Assembly (NCBI RefSeq): GCF_014201885.1
Contig: NZ_JACHFN010000016.1
Coordinates: 1-64,000, forward strand
Length of the DNA stretch: 64,000 nt
Direction: 5' to 3'
DNA from: Deinococcus budaensis
GTDB lineage: Bacteria; Deinococcota; Deinococci; Deinococcales; Deinococcaceae
In this document: positions 1 to 9,998 of the stretch, piece by piece
How the letters are laid out: each line of letters opens with the position of its first letter
How positions within the stretch are numbered: position 1 is the first letter of the stretch
Notes under the pieces: generated by a model
What the model was told of the DNA's origin: nothing
Seen by the model: the letters and a program-made list of their open reading frames with translations, nothing else
Database searches by the model: none
Position numbers and translations under genes: made by a program

Positions 1-56
1 TGGCCATTCTTGACGGTGGAGACGCCACCGCACGCGGGGCAGGGTGGAGCGTTCAT
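1..56 (-). CDS. IS1-like transposase N-terminus (partial, runs off left edge)
   Basis: The minus strand opens at ATG 54-56 and encodes MNAPPCPACGGVSTVKNG before leaving the window. A CPxCG pair followed by a V-K-N-G segment is the usual N-terminal zinc-ribbon start of IS1-family transposase proteins (InsA type). Only 18 codons are visible, so the catalytic domain and the IS ends cannot be checked. It could also be a stand-alone zinc-ribbon protein, but the residue order fits the transposase best. Confidence 0.5.
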   Translation of the reverse strand, partial: MNAPPCPACGGVSTVKNG

Positions 57-110
57 ACTCCATTGAACTCCTGTCATGCCTCGAAATCCACCACCTTCGC
101 CCCGCATACC

Positions 111-173
111 TTGACGCATCCTGCATCCCGCGCTATCCTTCTTTCATCACCGCCCGAAGTGGCGGCTTTTTTT
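111..173 (+). repeat. Promoter-terminator micro-unit, copy A
   Basis: TTGACG at 111-116, a 17-base spacer and TATCCT at 134-139 form a good sigma70-type promoter. The predicted +1 (about 146) is the first base of ATCACCGCC, which folds with GGCGG at 161-165 over a 6-base loop and is followed by seven T (167-173). The same layout, with much of the spacer conserved (CTGCAT-CCCGCGC), recurs at 9893-9955 (minus) and 32845-32907 (plus). The predicted product is a hairpin RNA of about 27 nt. Function unknown. Confidence 0.7.
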
Positions 174-245
174 GTGCCTCAGGCTCTAAACTTCCCTTCA
201 CGCCGGTCTCGCCTGCGCCGCCGGGCCGGGGGGCAGAGTGGCCCC

Positions 246-443
246 ATGACCGACGACGCGCAGAAAAAGGGCTACGATCCGGCCAACGCAGCGCCCGCCG
301 AGGGCCAGAGTCACCCCATCCCCGATCAGGCGCGTGGGCAAAACCCCGATGTGGACCCCGCCGACAAGGACCAGCCTGCCGAGGGCGGGCGCGACGAGGC
401 GGGGGGTCCGGGCGCCAGCACGTCCACCACGGCCCGTGACTGA
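246..443 (+). CDS. Small acidic, probably disordered protein
   Basis: ATG 246 opens a 65-residue protein rich in D, E, G, P, Q and A (MTDDAQKKGYDPANAAPAEG...). It has no hydrophobic core, no cysteines and no recognisable domain, and is probably disordered. Its TGA (441-443) overlaps the GTG start proposed for nth at 436, so the two are likely co-translated. I do not recognise a family. High-GC coding bias and the coupling to nth are the main support. Confidence 0.55.
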   Translation: MTDDAQKKGYDPANAAPAEGQSHPIPDQARGQNPDVDPADKDQPAEGGRDEAGGPGASTSTTARD

Positions 444-1200
444 AGGGCTGTTCGGGCCGCCGGACGGGACTCCGCGCCTCAACGCGGCCCGCCCGGCGCC
501 GGAACGGGCCGCACTGCTGGCGTGGGTGTACGGCCTGCTGCGCGCCGAGTATGGCGAGCGCCCCCTGATTCCCCGCCGCGAGCCGATGCACGAACTCGTC
601 AGCACGATCCTGTCGCAGCGCACCACCCACCAGGACGAGGAGGCCGCCTACCAGGAACTGCTGACGCTGGGCGGCTGGGACGACATCATCCAGGCCCCGA
701 CCGGGGCCGTCGCGCACGCGATTCGCCGCAGCAACTACCCCGAGAGCAAGGCCCCGCGCATCCAGGCCACCCTGCGCGCGATCCGGGAGCAGCGCGGCGG
801 CTACGACCTAGACTTCCTGGCCGAACTGCCGGTGGGAGACGCCCTGAAGTGGCTTACCGACCTGCCGGGCGTCGGGGTCAAGACGGCCTCGCTGGTGCTG
901 CTGTTCAACTACGCGCGCCCGGTTTTTCCAGTGGACACCCACGTCCACCGCATCAACACCCGGGTGGGCACGATTCCCCGGATGGGTGAGCAGGCGGCCC
1001 ACCGGGCGCTGCTGGGGCTGCTGCCGCCCGACCCGCCGCACCTGTACGAGCTGCACGTCAACCTGCTGCGCCACGGGCAGCGGGTCTGCACCTGGACCCG
1101 CCCCAAGTGCCCCGCCTGCGTGCTGCGCGACCGCTGCGACGCCCACGCGCTCTACGGCAACAACGTGCCCAGCTTCAGCGAGAAGCCGGGCAAGGGATAG
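436..1200 (+). CDS. nth: Endonuclease III (DNA glycosylase/AP lyase)
   Basis: Base-excision repair enzyme that removes oxidised pyrimidines and nicks the abasic site. The 254-residue protein has the helix-hairpin-helix LPGVGVKTASLV from residue 143 with catalytic Lys149, catalytic Asp167 in VDTHVHR, and a C-terminal 4Fe-4S loop with cysteines 218, 225, 228 and 234 (spacing 6-2-5, the canonical pattern). All residues needed for bifunctional activity are present. The GTG at 436 overlaps the end of the upstream small ORF; the frame stays open to 334, but that longer version lies over the small ORF. Several EndoIII paralogues are normal in Deinococcus. Confidence 0.93.
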   Translation: MTEGLFGPPDGTPRLNAARPAPERAALLAWVYGLLRAEYGERPLIPRREPMHELVSTILSQRTTHQDEEAAYQELLTLGGWDDIIQAPTGAVAHAIRRSNYPESKAPRIQATLRAIREQRGGYDLDFLAELPVGDALKWLTDLPGVGVKTASLVLLFNYARPVFPVDTHVHRINTRVGTIPRMGEQAAHRALLGLLPPDPPHLYELHVNLLRHGQRVCTWTRPKCPACVLRDRCDAHALYGNNVPSFSEKPGKG

Positions 1201-1256
1201 GCGGGCGTGTGGCGGGGCAGCACCCTTCCCGGCATCTCCCCAGCGACCTCTGCCCC

Positions 1257-1871
1257 TTACCCCCGCTCGCGCTCGCGCAGCACCACTTGCACCAGCCCCA
1301 GCACCACCAGCTCGGCCTCCTCGGGGCGGACGGGGCGCAGTTCCTCCACCACGAAGCGGCGTGAAAAGAAGCTGCGGCGCTTGCGGATGCGGAAGGCCGG
1401 GTGCCCGGCGGCGTCGGTCACGGTGTAGGTGGGGTTGACGAGGTAGTCGAAGCCCACCGCGATCACGTCACCGATCAGGGGAACGGCGCCGATCACGCCC
1501 TCGACGACGCTCATCCAGGGGTGATCGTCGCGGATGGTGAAGGCCAGGCGGTCGCCGGGGCCGAGCAGCTCGTAGCCTGCGCCCCAGAGGGTCCGCATCC
1601 CCTGCGCCCGCAGCGCGCCGACCTCCGAGCCGTCCAGGCGGCGGATGTCGCGCCGGGCACGCCAGTCGAGGGCGCCCGCCATCCGGCCGCGCGCCCGGAT
1701 GCCGTGGGTCTGCTGCTGGCGGGCCTCGTCGGCGTAGACCCGCACCTCGTCGCGGATGCTGAACATCTTTTCCTTGACGACCGCCAGCAGCGTGCCCTGC
1801 GCGTCGGTCACGCGCAACTCGGTGAGCAGGCTGAACTTAAAGTCCAGCGTCAGCGGAAAGGTGGGGTTCAC
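1257..1871 (-). CDS. LURP-one-related / tubby-like beta-barrel protein
   Basis: The protein has about 204 residues if GTG 1871 (GTG AAC CCC) is the start, 16 bases after the fmt stop; the frame stays open further upstream but would overlap fmt. Strand-rich sequence such as FPLTLDFKFSLLTELRVTD, LLAVVKEKMFSIRDEVRVY and a C-terminal YTVTDAAGHPAFRIRKRRSFF resembles LURP-one-related or phospholipid-scramblase-like barrels, in which a hydrophobic helix plugs the barrel; VVEGVIGAVPLIGDVIAVGFDYL could be that helix. It is the last gene of the def-fmt transcription unit. The biochemical role of bacterial members is unknown. Family call is from pattern only. Confidence 0.6.
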   Translation of the reverse strand: MNPTFPLTLDFKFSLLTELRVTDAQGTLLAVVKEKMFSIRDEVRVYADEARQQQTHGIRARGRMAGALDWRARRDIRRLDGSEVGALRAQGMRTLWGAGYELLGPGDRLAFTIRDDHPWMSVVEGVIGAVPLIGDVIAVGFDYLVNPTYTVTDAAGHPAFRIRKRRSFFSRRFVVEELRPVRPEEAELVVLGLVQVVLRERERG

Positions 1872-1887
1872 GGGGCCGGGTACGCGC

Positions 1888-2855
<968 letters not shown>

Positions 2856-2859
<4 letters not shown>

Positions 2860-3515
2860 AGGGAGCGCTCCCGCCGCTGCTTTTCGGCCTCGGCCAGTTC
2901 GTTCAGAAACTGCCTGGACTTGCGCTGCATGGCGGTCAGTTCCTTGCGGTAGTCCTCGGTGACCTCGGGCGGGAGGCGGTCGAGGAAAAAGACGCCGTCG
3001 AGGTGATCGACCTCGTGCTGAAAGACGCGGGCGAGGTAGTCGCCCTCCTCCAGCGTGCGCTCCTGGCCGTCCAGATCGGTGTAACGGACCTGCACGGCGC
3101 GGGCGCGGCTCACGCCCTCCTCGTAGATGCCGGGGATGCTCAGGCAGCCTTCCTGGTAGGAGCGGTCCTTTTTCTTGTCGGTGACGGTCAGCACCGGGTT
3201 GAGCATCACGAACTCGCGCAGGACGCGGGACTTCAGGGGCGCCTCCCGGCCCTCCTGCTCCTCCTCGTCGTCGGCGTACTCGACGGCCACGAACATCCGC
3301 ACGCTCAGACCGACCTGCGGCGCGGCCAGCCCGACCCCACGCGCCTCGAACATGGTCTCGAGCATGGTGTTCGCCACCTCGCGCACCGTCTGGGGACCGT
3401 GGCCCGGCACGGTCAGCAGGTCGGTGGGCTGCACGGGCCTGGCCTTGCGGCGCAAGACGGGATCGCCGTACAGGCGGATCGGATAGACAGGGGGAGGGGC
3501 GCTGGGAGCCTTCAC
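2856..3515 (-). CDS. def: Peptide deformylase
   Basis: Removes the formyl group from nascent proteins. The 219-residue protein shows all three deformylase motifs: GVGLAAPQ (60-67), EGCLSIP (122-128, Cys is a metal ligand) and HEVDH (167-171, two His ligands and the catalytic Glu). An acidic insertion (ADDEEEQEGRE, about 81-91) lies between motifs 1 and 2. It starts at GTG 3515 behind GGAGGCA on the minus strand and is coupled to fmt by overlapping codons. Confidence 0.95.
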
Positions 3516-3653
3516 AGTGCCTCCGTTTTACCAGAGGCCCGCCAGCGCGTGCCCGCAGCGGGGCACCTTCGGGTCCGGGGGGCGGGGGGGCTAAGCCTTC
3601 TCTCACGCCCTCCCCACACGGCCCCCCCAGGCTCGGACGGTAAAGGAGGCACC

Positions 3654-4829
3654 ATGTCCAGACCCCTGCTGCCGCTGTTGACCGCTGCCCTGCTGGGCGG
3701 CCCGGCCCTCGCCCAGACCGTGCCCACTCAGCCTGCCCCCGTCCAGCCCGCACCTGCCCAAGCCGCACCCGCGCCCGCCCTCAGCGCCGAGCAGGCCGCC
3801 GCCCAGGCCAGGACGCTGGCCGAGGAGGCCCGCCGCAGCTACCCGCCGGGCAGCGCCAGCATCGATCAGGTGCTGTGGAAGCGGGCCGCCGCCGCCGCCG
3901 AGGAGGCCGCGCGCCTGGCCCCCACCAACGCCGGCGCCTTGCGGCTGCGCGCCCAGATTTACACGGAGGTCGGCTTCTGGCGGCAGGCCGAGCTGGCCTG
4001 GAACGCCTATTTCCAGGTGGCGCCCGCCCAGCCGGGCAGCGCCGAGGCGCGGCAGGCCGCCGCCGCGCAGTACAACCTGGGCTACGCGGCCTACACCCGC
4101 AACCAGCCGGGCGAGGCCGCGCGCTTGTTCGCCGCCTGCCTGGAACTGGACGCTGGAAACGTGGACTGCGCGACCTGGGCAGCCCGCACCGCGCTGGAAG
4201 CCGGGAACTACCCGCAGGCCCAGACCCTCTATGCCCGCGCGCTGGCGCTGAGGCCCGGCGACCGCACGCTGGGCTATTTCCAGACCCTCGCGCAGAAAGC
4301 CGGGCGCTACGGCCCCGCCGCCACCCGCGCCTTCAGCCGCGCCTATGCCGAGCTGGACGCGGGGCGCAAGGCCCAGGCCCTCGCCGGGTTCCAGGAGGCT
4401 GCCCGCGCCGCCCCCAACTTCGCGGAGGCGTGGCGCGAGGCCGGACGGCTGGCGCTGGACCTGGGGAACGCCCCGGCGGCCCGCGCCGCGTACCAGGGCG
4501 CCGCGGCCCTGCCCGGCGCCACCGCCAGCGACCGCTACAACCTCGCGCTGGCGCAGGAGGGCGAGCAGTACGGCTTGAAGGCGGTGCAGACGTTCCGCAG
4601 CGCCTACGCACGCTACACGGCGGGCGACCGGGCCGGGGCCGAAGCCGGATTTCTGGACGCCACCCGCCTGAATCCCGACTACGCCAAAGCCTGGGCGTGG
4701 CTGGGCCGGGTGCGCTACGAGGCGAAGAACTTCGCGGGGGCCGCTGAGGCTTACGGGCGGGCCGTGCAGCTTGACCCCGCCGACAAGAGCAGCGCGTATT
4801 TCCTGCGGCTGGCCGCGCAGGGCAAGTAG
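3654..4829 (+). CDS. Secreted tetratricopeptide-repeat protein
   Basis: A 391-residue protein with an N-terminal signal peptide (MSRPLLPLLTAALLGGPALAQ, probable cleavage after ALA), a short Pro/Ala linker and then helical TPR units to the end. Repeats are visible as ...AEAWREAGRLALDLGNAPAAR..., ...YAKAWAWLGRVRYEAKNFAGA... and similar, ending AEAYGRAVQLDPADKSSAYF. TPR proteins are protein-interaction scaffolds; the partner is unknown. A strong RBS (AAAGGAGG) precedes ATG 3654. It probably acts in the periplasm or cell envelope. Confidence 0.85.
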   Translation: MSRPLLPLLTAALLGGPALAQTVPTQPAPVQPAPAQAAPAPALSAEQAAAQARTLAEEARRSYPPGSASIDQVLWKRAAAAAEEAARLAPTNAGALRLRAQIYTEVGFWRQAELAWNAYFQVAPAQPGSAEARQAAAAQYNLGYAAYTRNQPGEAARLFAACLELDAGNVDCATWAARTALEAGNYPQAQTLYARALALRPGDRTLGYFQTLAQKAGRYGPAATRAFSRAYAELDAGRKAQALAGFQEAARAAPNFAEAWREAGRLALDLGNAPAARAAYQGAAALPGATASDRYNLALAQEGEQYGLKAVQTFRSAYARYTAGDRAGAEAGFLDATRLNPDYAKAWAWLGRVRYEAKNFAGAAEAYGRAVQLDPADKSSAYFLRLAAQGK

Positions 4830-4921
4830 GTCCCAGGCGAGAGGGGGCGCGGCCTGCCACAGCCGCGCCCCTTCTCATGCACCTTCACGCGCCGGGCAGC
4901 CGCAGCGCCTACGCTGGGACC

Positions 4922-5461
4922 ATGCGCTCCCTGACCCTGCTGCTGCCCCTGACCCTCCTGCTCGCGGCGTGCGGCTCGCGCGAGGTGCAGGCCCCCGGCG
5001 CCTACGACCTCAGCGGCACCATCGGCGGCGACTGGGGCGAGAATCCCCGCCTGCGGCTGGCGCTGGTGGGCACCGGCTTCCCGACGGCGCTGACCAACGA
5101 CGGCAACCAGCCCCAGAATGTCGTCTCCAGCGGCCTGAACTCCTGGAACTTCGGCTTCGACCTGCCGCGCAGCCCCTCGGTGGCGACGGTGGCGGGTGTG
5201 TATCAGGTCATCGCCTACAACGACGCGAACAACACCGGCACCTACGAACCCGGCGAGACCTTTGCGCGCAACCGTCAGTGGCTGATCTACAGCGAGTTCG
5301 GCGGCGACATTCCCGCCGTGAAGCTTCCCGGCAGCGGCGAGGAGCTGACCCCCGCCATGACCGTGGAGCGCGGCTGGAACCTCTACAACCGCAACTTCCC
5401 GCTCAGCGGCAGCAACCCCAGCCCGGCCGGAAGGGTGACTGGCTACGACATCAGCCGCTGA
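4922..5461 (+). CDS. Putative lipoprotein
   Basis: A 179-residue protein whose N-terminus MRSLTLLLPLTLLLAACGS has a clear lipobox (LAAC), so it should be lipid-anchored at the envelope. The mature part is rich in Asn, Gly and Tyr (VYQVIAYNDANNTGTYEPGE) and looks beta-rich; no enzyme motif is visible. TACGCT ends 7 bases before ATG 4922, suggesting a leaderless message. Function unknown. Confidence 0.8.
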   Translation: MRSLTLLLPLTLLLAACGSREVQAPGAYDLSGTIGGDWGENPRLRLALVGTGFPTALTNDGNQPQNVVSSGLNSWNFGFDLPRSPSVATVAGVYQVIAYNDANNTGTYEPGETFARNRQWLIYSEFGGDIPAVKLPGSGEELTPAMTVERGWNLYNRNFPLSGSNPSPAGRVTGYDISR

Positions 5462-5518
5462 GGGCCGCTTCCCCGGCCGCCGCGCCCCCACCTGGGGCGC
5501 ATTTTCGTTTTTCCGGCG

Positions 5519-6571
5519 CTACAGGTGCTTCTGGAAAAACGCCACGCTGCGCCTCAGCGCCAGCCCCAGGTTGCCGCTGAGGTTGTGGTCGTCCCCCTCG
5601 TAGCGGTAGGCCTCCACGCTCTGCCCGCTCGCGCGCAGGTCGTCGGCCAGCGCCCGCTGGAAGCTGTAGGGCACGTCCTCGTCGGCGGTGCCGTGGTGCA
5701 ACTGGAGGGGCCGCCCGTTTAGGTCGTCGAGGGCGGCGTTGGGACTGAGCGCCCGCAGGTAGCGGCGGTTCAAGGGGTCGAGCACCGGCTTTTCCTGCCC
5801 CGGTGCGCGGCCCCAGTCGGTCGCCAGCACGTCGTAGCTCGCGACCACGCCGGCCCACAGCGAGGCGGCCTTCAGGTCCCGGTCCACCAGCATCGCCCGC
5901 AGGGAAAGCTGCCCGCCCATGGAGTGCCCCCACAGGCCCAGGCGCCGGGAGTTCACCCGGGGATCACGCTTCAGGCTGGCGGCGGCGTTGAGCACGTCCA
6001 CCGTGTAGCCGGGATCGTTGTACCCGCCGCCCGCCGTGCCCTGGGAGTCGCCGTGGCCCCGGTAGTCGCTCTTGAGCGTGACGAAACCCGCCCGCGCGAA
6101 AGCGTCCTGATAGGCCACGTAGCGCTCGGTCGTGCGGTACTCGCCGGGCGGGATGTAGCCGTGGTTGAAGACGATGGCGGGCCAACCGCCCGGCGGCGGC
6201 GTGCCGCCCGGCACGGTCAGCAGCGCGTAGATGGTCAGGCCGTCGGACGCGTAGCTCACGACCTGGCGGGTGTAGTTGACCCCGGGCGCCAGCGTCCGCA
6301 CGACCCGCAGCGCGCTGCCGGGGTACTCCCGCGCCCGCAACGCCTGAAGGCTGATCGGCTCGCGCGCCACCAGCCGCTGCAACGCCGCGTCGGTGACCTC
6401 CCCGAAGGGGGTGGGCGCGGCGTCGGGCGTGGGGGCCTGGGCCTCACCCGCCGGTGCCGTCCGCGTCTGGCTCCACGGCCCCCCAAAGGGCAGCCGCTCC
6501 GGCCCGGTCAAGGCGACGTAGCCCACGCCTCCTGCGAGCAGCAGCAGGCCGAGCTGGAGGGGGCGCCTCAC
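5519..6571 (-). CDS. Alpha/beta hydrolase, prolyl-oligopeptidase-like (paralogue 2)
   Basis: A 350-residue protein (GTG start) with one N-terminal hydrophobic segment (LQLGLLLLAGGVGYVAL), a signal anchor or signal peptide. The catalytic domain has the oxyanion region FNHGYIPPGEY, the nucleophile elbow GHSMGG, and late Asp (TADEDVPY) and His (DDHNLSGNL) positions typical of S9/DAAP-like peptidases and esterases. It follows a close paralogue (6585-7559) by 13 bases on the same strand, so the two form an operon that arose by tandem duplication. The substrate is unknown; peptidase or esterase are both possible. Confidence 0.85.
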   Translation of the reverse strand: MRRPLQLGLLLLAGGVGYVALTGPERLPFGGPWSQTRTAPAGEAQAPTPDAAPTPFGEVTDAALQRLVAREPISLQALRAREYPGSALRVVRTLAPGVNYTRQVVSYASDGLTIYALLTVPGGTPPPGGWPAIVFNHGYIPPGEYRTTERYVAYQDAFARAGFVTLKSDYRGHGDSQGTAGGGYNDPGYTVDVLNAAASLKRDPRVNSRRLGLWGHSMGGQLSLRAMLVDRDLKAASLWAGVVASYDVLATDWGRAPGQEKPVLDPLNRRYLRALSPNAALDDLNGRPLQLHHGTADEDVPYSFQRALADDLRASGQSVEAYRYEGDDHNLSGNLGLALRRSVAFFQKHL

Positions 6572-6584
6572 GGTCCCGCGCGCC

Positions 6585-7559
6585 TCATAGCCGCGCCTTG
6601 AAAAAGGCCACGCTGCGCGCCAGCGCCGTGTTCAGGTTGCGGGTCAGGTCGTGGTTGTCGCCGGGGTAGACGTAGCTCTGGACCGGCTGCCCAGCGGCCT
6701 TCATCTGCCCCACCAGTGCGGTGTGAAAGGCGACGGGCACGTCCTCGTCGGCGGTGCCGATGTGCAGTTGCAGGGGGCCGCCGAGGTCCCGCAGGTACGA
6801 GTTGGCGCTGAGCCTGTTCCAGAAGTCGGGATTGCTGCGTGGCGTGCCGTACTTTTCCACGGCCTTTTCGCGCAGCTCCAGCACCCGGCGCGGGATGGAG
6901 GCCGGCACGGGGCTGCTCCAGCCGTTCATGATCCCGTCGTAGTCGGCCACCACGCCCGCCCAGATCACGCCGGCCTTGACGCCCGGGTCAATCACCATCG
7001 CGCGCAGGGTCAGGAAGCCGCCCATGGAGTGCCCCCACATGCCGATGCGGCCCGCGTTCACCCGGCGGTCACGCTTCAGGCTGCCCAGGGCATTCATCAC
7101 GTCGGTGGTGTAGCCGGGCGCATAGTAGCCGCCCAGCGCCTCGCCCTGGGAGTCGCCGTGCCCCCGGTAGTCACTCTTGAGGGTCACGAAGCCCGCGCGG
7201 GCAAAGGCGTCCTGGTAGGCCACGTAGCGTTCGGCCGTGCGGTACACGCTGGGCGGAATGTAGCCGTGGTTGAAGACGATGGCGGGCCAGCCTCCCTTGG
7301 GCGGCGTGCCGCTCGGGACCGTCAGCAGCGCGTTGATTCGCAGGCCGTCGGAGAGATAGCTCACCACGTACCGCTGGTAGTTGCTCCCCGCCCGCAGGGT
7401 CTGGCGCACCGTCAGGGCGCTGCCGGGATAGGTCTTCTCGCGGGCGGCGGGAATGCTCATCGCGGCGGCGTCCACGGCGGCGAGGGCGGCGGCGGACTGG
7501 GCTTGTGCCGGGGGCAGCAAGGGCAGCAGGGCCGGGAGGAGCAGCGCGGCGGGTTTCAT
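6585..7559 (-). CDS. Alpha/beta hydrolase, prolyl-oligopeptidase-like (paralogue 1)
   Basis: A 324-residue protein with a signal peptide (MKPAALLLPALLPLLPPAQAQ). It shares long blocks with its neighbour at 5519-6571, for example FNHGYIPP, RYVAYQDAFARAGFVTLKSD, YRGHGDSQG and GHSMGG, with late Asp (TADEDVPV) and His (GDNHDLTRNL). ATG 7559 is chosen because it gives the signal peptide and because TAGCCT lies about 7 bases upstream on the minus strand. Secretion suggests degradation of extracellular peptides or esters. Exact activity is not deducible. Confidence 0.85.
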   Translation of the reverse strand: MKPAALLLPALLPLLPPAQAQSAAALAAVDAAAMSIPAAREKTYPGSALTVRQTLRAGSNYQRYVVSYLSDGLRINALLTVPSGTPPKGGWPAIVFNHGYIPPSVYRTAERYVAYQDAFARAGFVTLKSDYRGHGDSQGEALGGYYAPGYTTDVMNALGSLKRDRRVNAGRIGMWGHSMGGFLTLRAMVIDPGVKAGVIWAGVVADYDGIMNGWSSPVPASIPRRVLELREKAVEKYGTPRSNPDFWNRLSANSYLRDLGGPLQLHIGTADEDVPVAFHTALVGQMKAAGQPVQSYVYPGDNHDLTRNLNTALARSVAFFKARL

Positions 7560-7943
7560 GCCCCAGGCTAGGAAGGTTGGGGGGAGGGGACGGGGTGTTG
7601 GCCCACGATGGGGGGGGGGGAGGGAGGTGTCGGGGGGCGCCCGAGGCGTGCGGAGGGCGAGGCGGACTCTCTGCCCCCCCTGGGTCTCCCTCTGCGCAGC
7701 GTTCACCGCGCCCGATGGCGAACAGGCTGAAGCCTGAGCGCTGCTTCCCCCGCCGTGTTGCCAAGGCTCCGCAGGGCGGCGGCACAGAGGGCCGGGGAGG
7801 CGCCGCCCGCGTCAGGTGGGAGGCCGGAACTGGGAATGCCCAGGCCCCGGCTTGCCCAGGCGGGGACCCGGGCAAGTCCGCGGCCGGGGGGCGGGGGTCC
7901 ACGTCCGCGAGGCGGCCCAGGCGCGGCCCTACAATCGGCTTTG
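7560..7943. other. Intergenic region between divergent genes
   Basis: This 384-base region separates the hydrolase operon (minus) from the MFS gene (plus). It is extremely G-rich and contains an 11-G run at 7610-7620. TACAAT at 7930-7935 is the probable -10 of the MFS gene. Apart from these promoter elements I see no convincing gene or RNA. Confidence 0.5.
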
Positions 7944-9128
7944 ATGCTCTGGACCCGTCCCCTGCTGATGCTGCGGCTGCTCGCGCTGCTGCTGACCAGC
8001 GAACTTGTCCGCAGCGGGTTTCTGGTCGCGGCGCTGCCGGTCGCCGGGCCGGGGCTGGGGCTGGGCACCGCCGCCATCGGCGCGATGGTGGGCGCGCACT
8101 ACCTCGCGGACGCGCTCGCCAAGGGGCCGGTGGGACTGGTCACCGAGCGCTGGGGCCTGGGCCGGGTGCTCGCGCTGGGGGCGGCGCTGGGGCTGGGCGT
8201 GGTGCTGGGGGCGCAACTCGCGCCCTCGCCGCTGTGGGGGGTGCTGGGCTGCGCCGTGTGGGGGGTGGCCTACGCGGCGCTGTGGCCCGGCGTGATGAGC
8301 ACCTCGCAGGCGCTGGCGCGCCCCGGCTACGCGGCGCGGGCGCTGTCGGTCTCCAGCCTCAGCGTGGCCCCCGCGATCCTGGGCGGGGTGCTGGGCGTCG
8401 GGCCGCTGATGCAGGGGCACCCGGGGGCGGCCTGGGCGCTGCTCGCCGGAGCGCAGGGACTGGCCGCCCTGCTGGCCCTGAGCCTGCTGGGACTGCGGCT
8501 GCCCGCCCCCGCTGGGGAGCCGGACCGGGCCGGGGGACTCTGGCGCGGCTGGACGCGGGTGGCCGCGCTGCTGCCCGCCGCCTTTGCGCAGACGCTGGCG
8601 CCGGGGCTGCTGGCGACCCTCTTCTACCCGCTGCTGGCGCGGCTGGGGCTGGGGCTGGGCGACCTGATTGGGCCGGGGCTGCTGGCGCTGGCGACCTTCG
8701 GCCTGGGGCTGTGGGGCGCCGGCAGGCTGGCCGACCGCGCCCACCCGCGCCGCGCCCTGACGCCGGGGCTGCTGGGGCTGGCGCTGACCTTCGGGCTGGC
8801 CGCGCTGCCGGGGCTGGAAGACCGGCTGTGGCTCCTCGCGTTGCCGCTGGGCCTGGGCTACGGGGCCTTTATCGCCGGGTGGAACGGGCTGGTGGGCCGG
8901 GTGCTGCCCGAAGCCAACCGCGCCGCCGCCTGGGGCACCGTGATGGCGATCGAGGCGCTGGGGTACGCGGCCGGTCCCCTGCTGGGGGGCCTGACCTGGG
9001 CGGCGTTCGGGCCGCCGGGCGTGTTCGCGCTGGGGGCCGCCGTCTTTTTGCTCACCGAGGCGTATTACCTGTGGCCGGGCCGCGCCGTGGTCCGCGCCGC
9101 GCCCGCGCCGGGGGGCCGCGCGCCCTGA
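7944..9128 (+). CDS. MFS transporter
   Basis: A 394-residue, strongly hydrophobic protein with about 12 predicted membrane helices in two halves, characteristic of the major facilitator superfamily. A loop after the second helix (HYLADALAKGPVGLVTERWG) resembles the MFS motif-A region. ATG 7944 is preferred over an in-frame start at 7755, because the added residues would be hydrophilic and Pro/Gly-rich and because TACAAT sits 8 bases before 7944. The substrate cannot be inferred; drug or sugar efflux are common for this type. Confidence 0.85.
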   Translation: MLWTRPLLMLRLLALLLTSELVRSGFLVAALPVAGPGLGLGTAAIGAMVGAHYLADALAKGPVGLVTERWGLGRVLALGAALGLGVVLGAQLAPSPLWGVLGCAVWGVAYAALWPGVMSTSQALARPGYAARALSVSSLSVAPAILGGVLGVGPLMQGHPGAAWALLAGAQGLAALLALSLLGLRLPAPAGEPDRAGGLWRGWTRVAALLPAAFAQTLAPGLLATLFYPLLARLGLGLGDLIGPGLLALATFGLGLWGAGRLADRAHPRRALTPGLLGLALTFGLAALPGLEDRLWLLALPLGLGYGAFIAGWNGLVGRVLPEANRAAAWGTVMAIEALGYAAGPLLGGLTWAAFGPPGVFALGAAVFLLTEAYYLWPGRAVVRAAPAPGGRAP

Positions 9129-9144
9129 CGCGGCGCGCTGGCCC

Positions 9145-9864
<720 letters not shown>

Positions 9865-9892
9865 GGCCCGCAGCATAGGCCGGAGAGGCCAC

Positions 9893-9955
9893 AAAAAAAG
9901 CCGCCCTTTCAGGCGGTGATAGAGAAAGGATAGCGCGGGATGCAGGGCAGGTCAA
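9893..9955 (-). repeat. Promoter-terminator micro-unit, copy B
   Basis: Read on the minus strand: TTGACC (9955-9950), a 17-base spacer, TATCCT (9932-9927), then ATCACCGCC at the predicted +1, a 6-base loop, GGCGG and a T-run (9899-9893). It lies between the macrodomain gene and bshB1, both on the same strand, and ends 28 bases before the bshB1 start, which has its own -10. It closely matches copy A (111-173), including the promoter spacer. Confidence 0.7.
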
Positions 9956-9998
9956 GGGATGCAGGCGGATTTTTGGCCGGGCCGCCGTTCCGTCAGTC

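Noticed and set aside
7610..7620. 11-G run as a phase-variable tract
   Set aside because: It lies in a non-coding region away from the -10 boxes of both flanking genes, so no effect on a reading frame can be argued.
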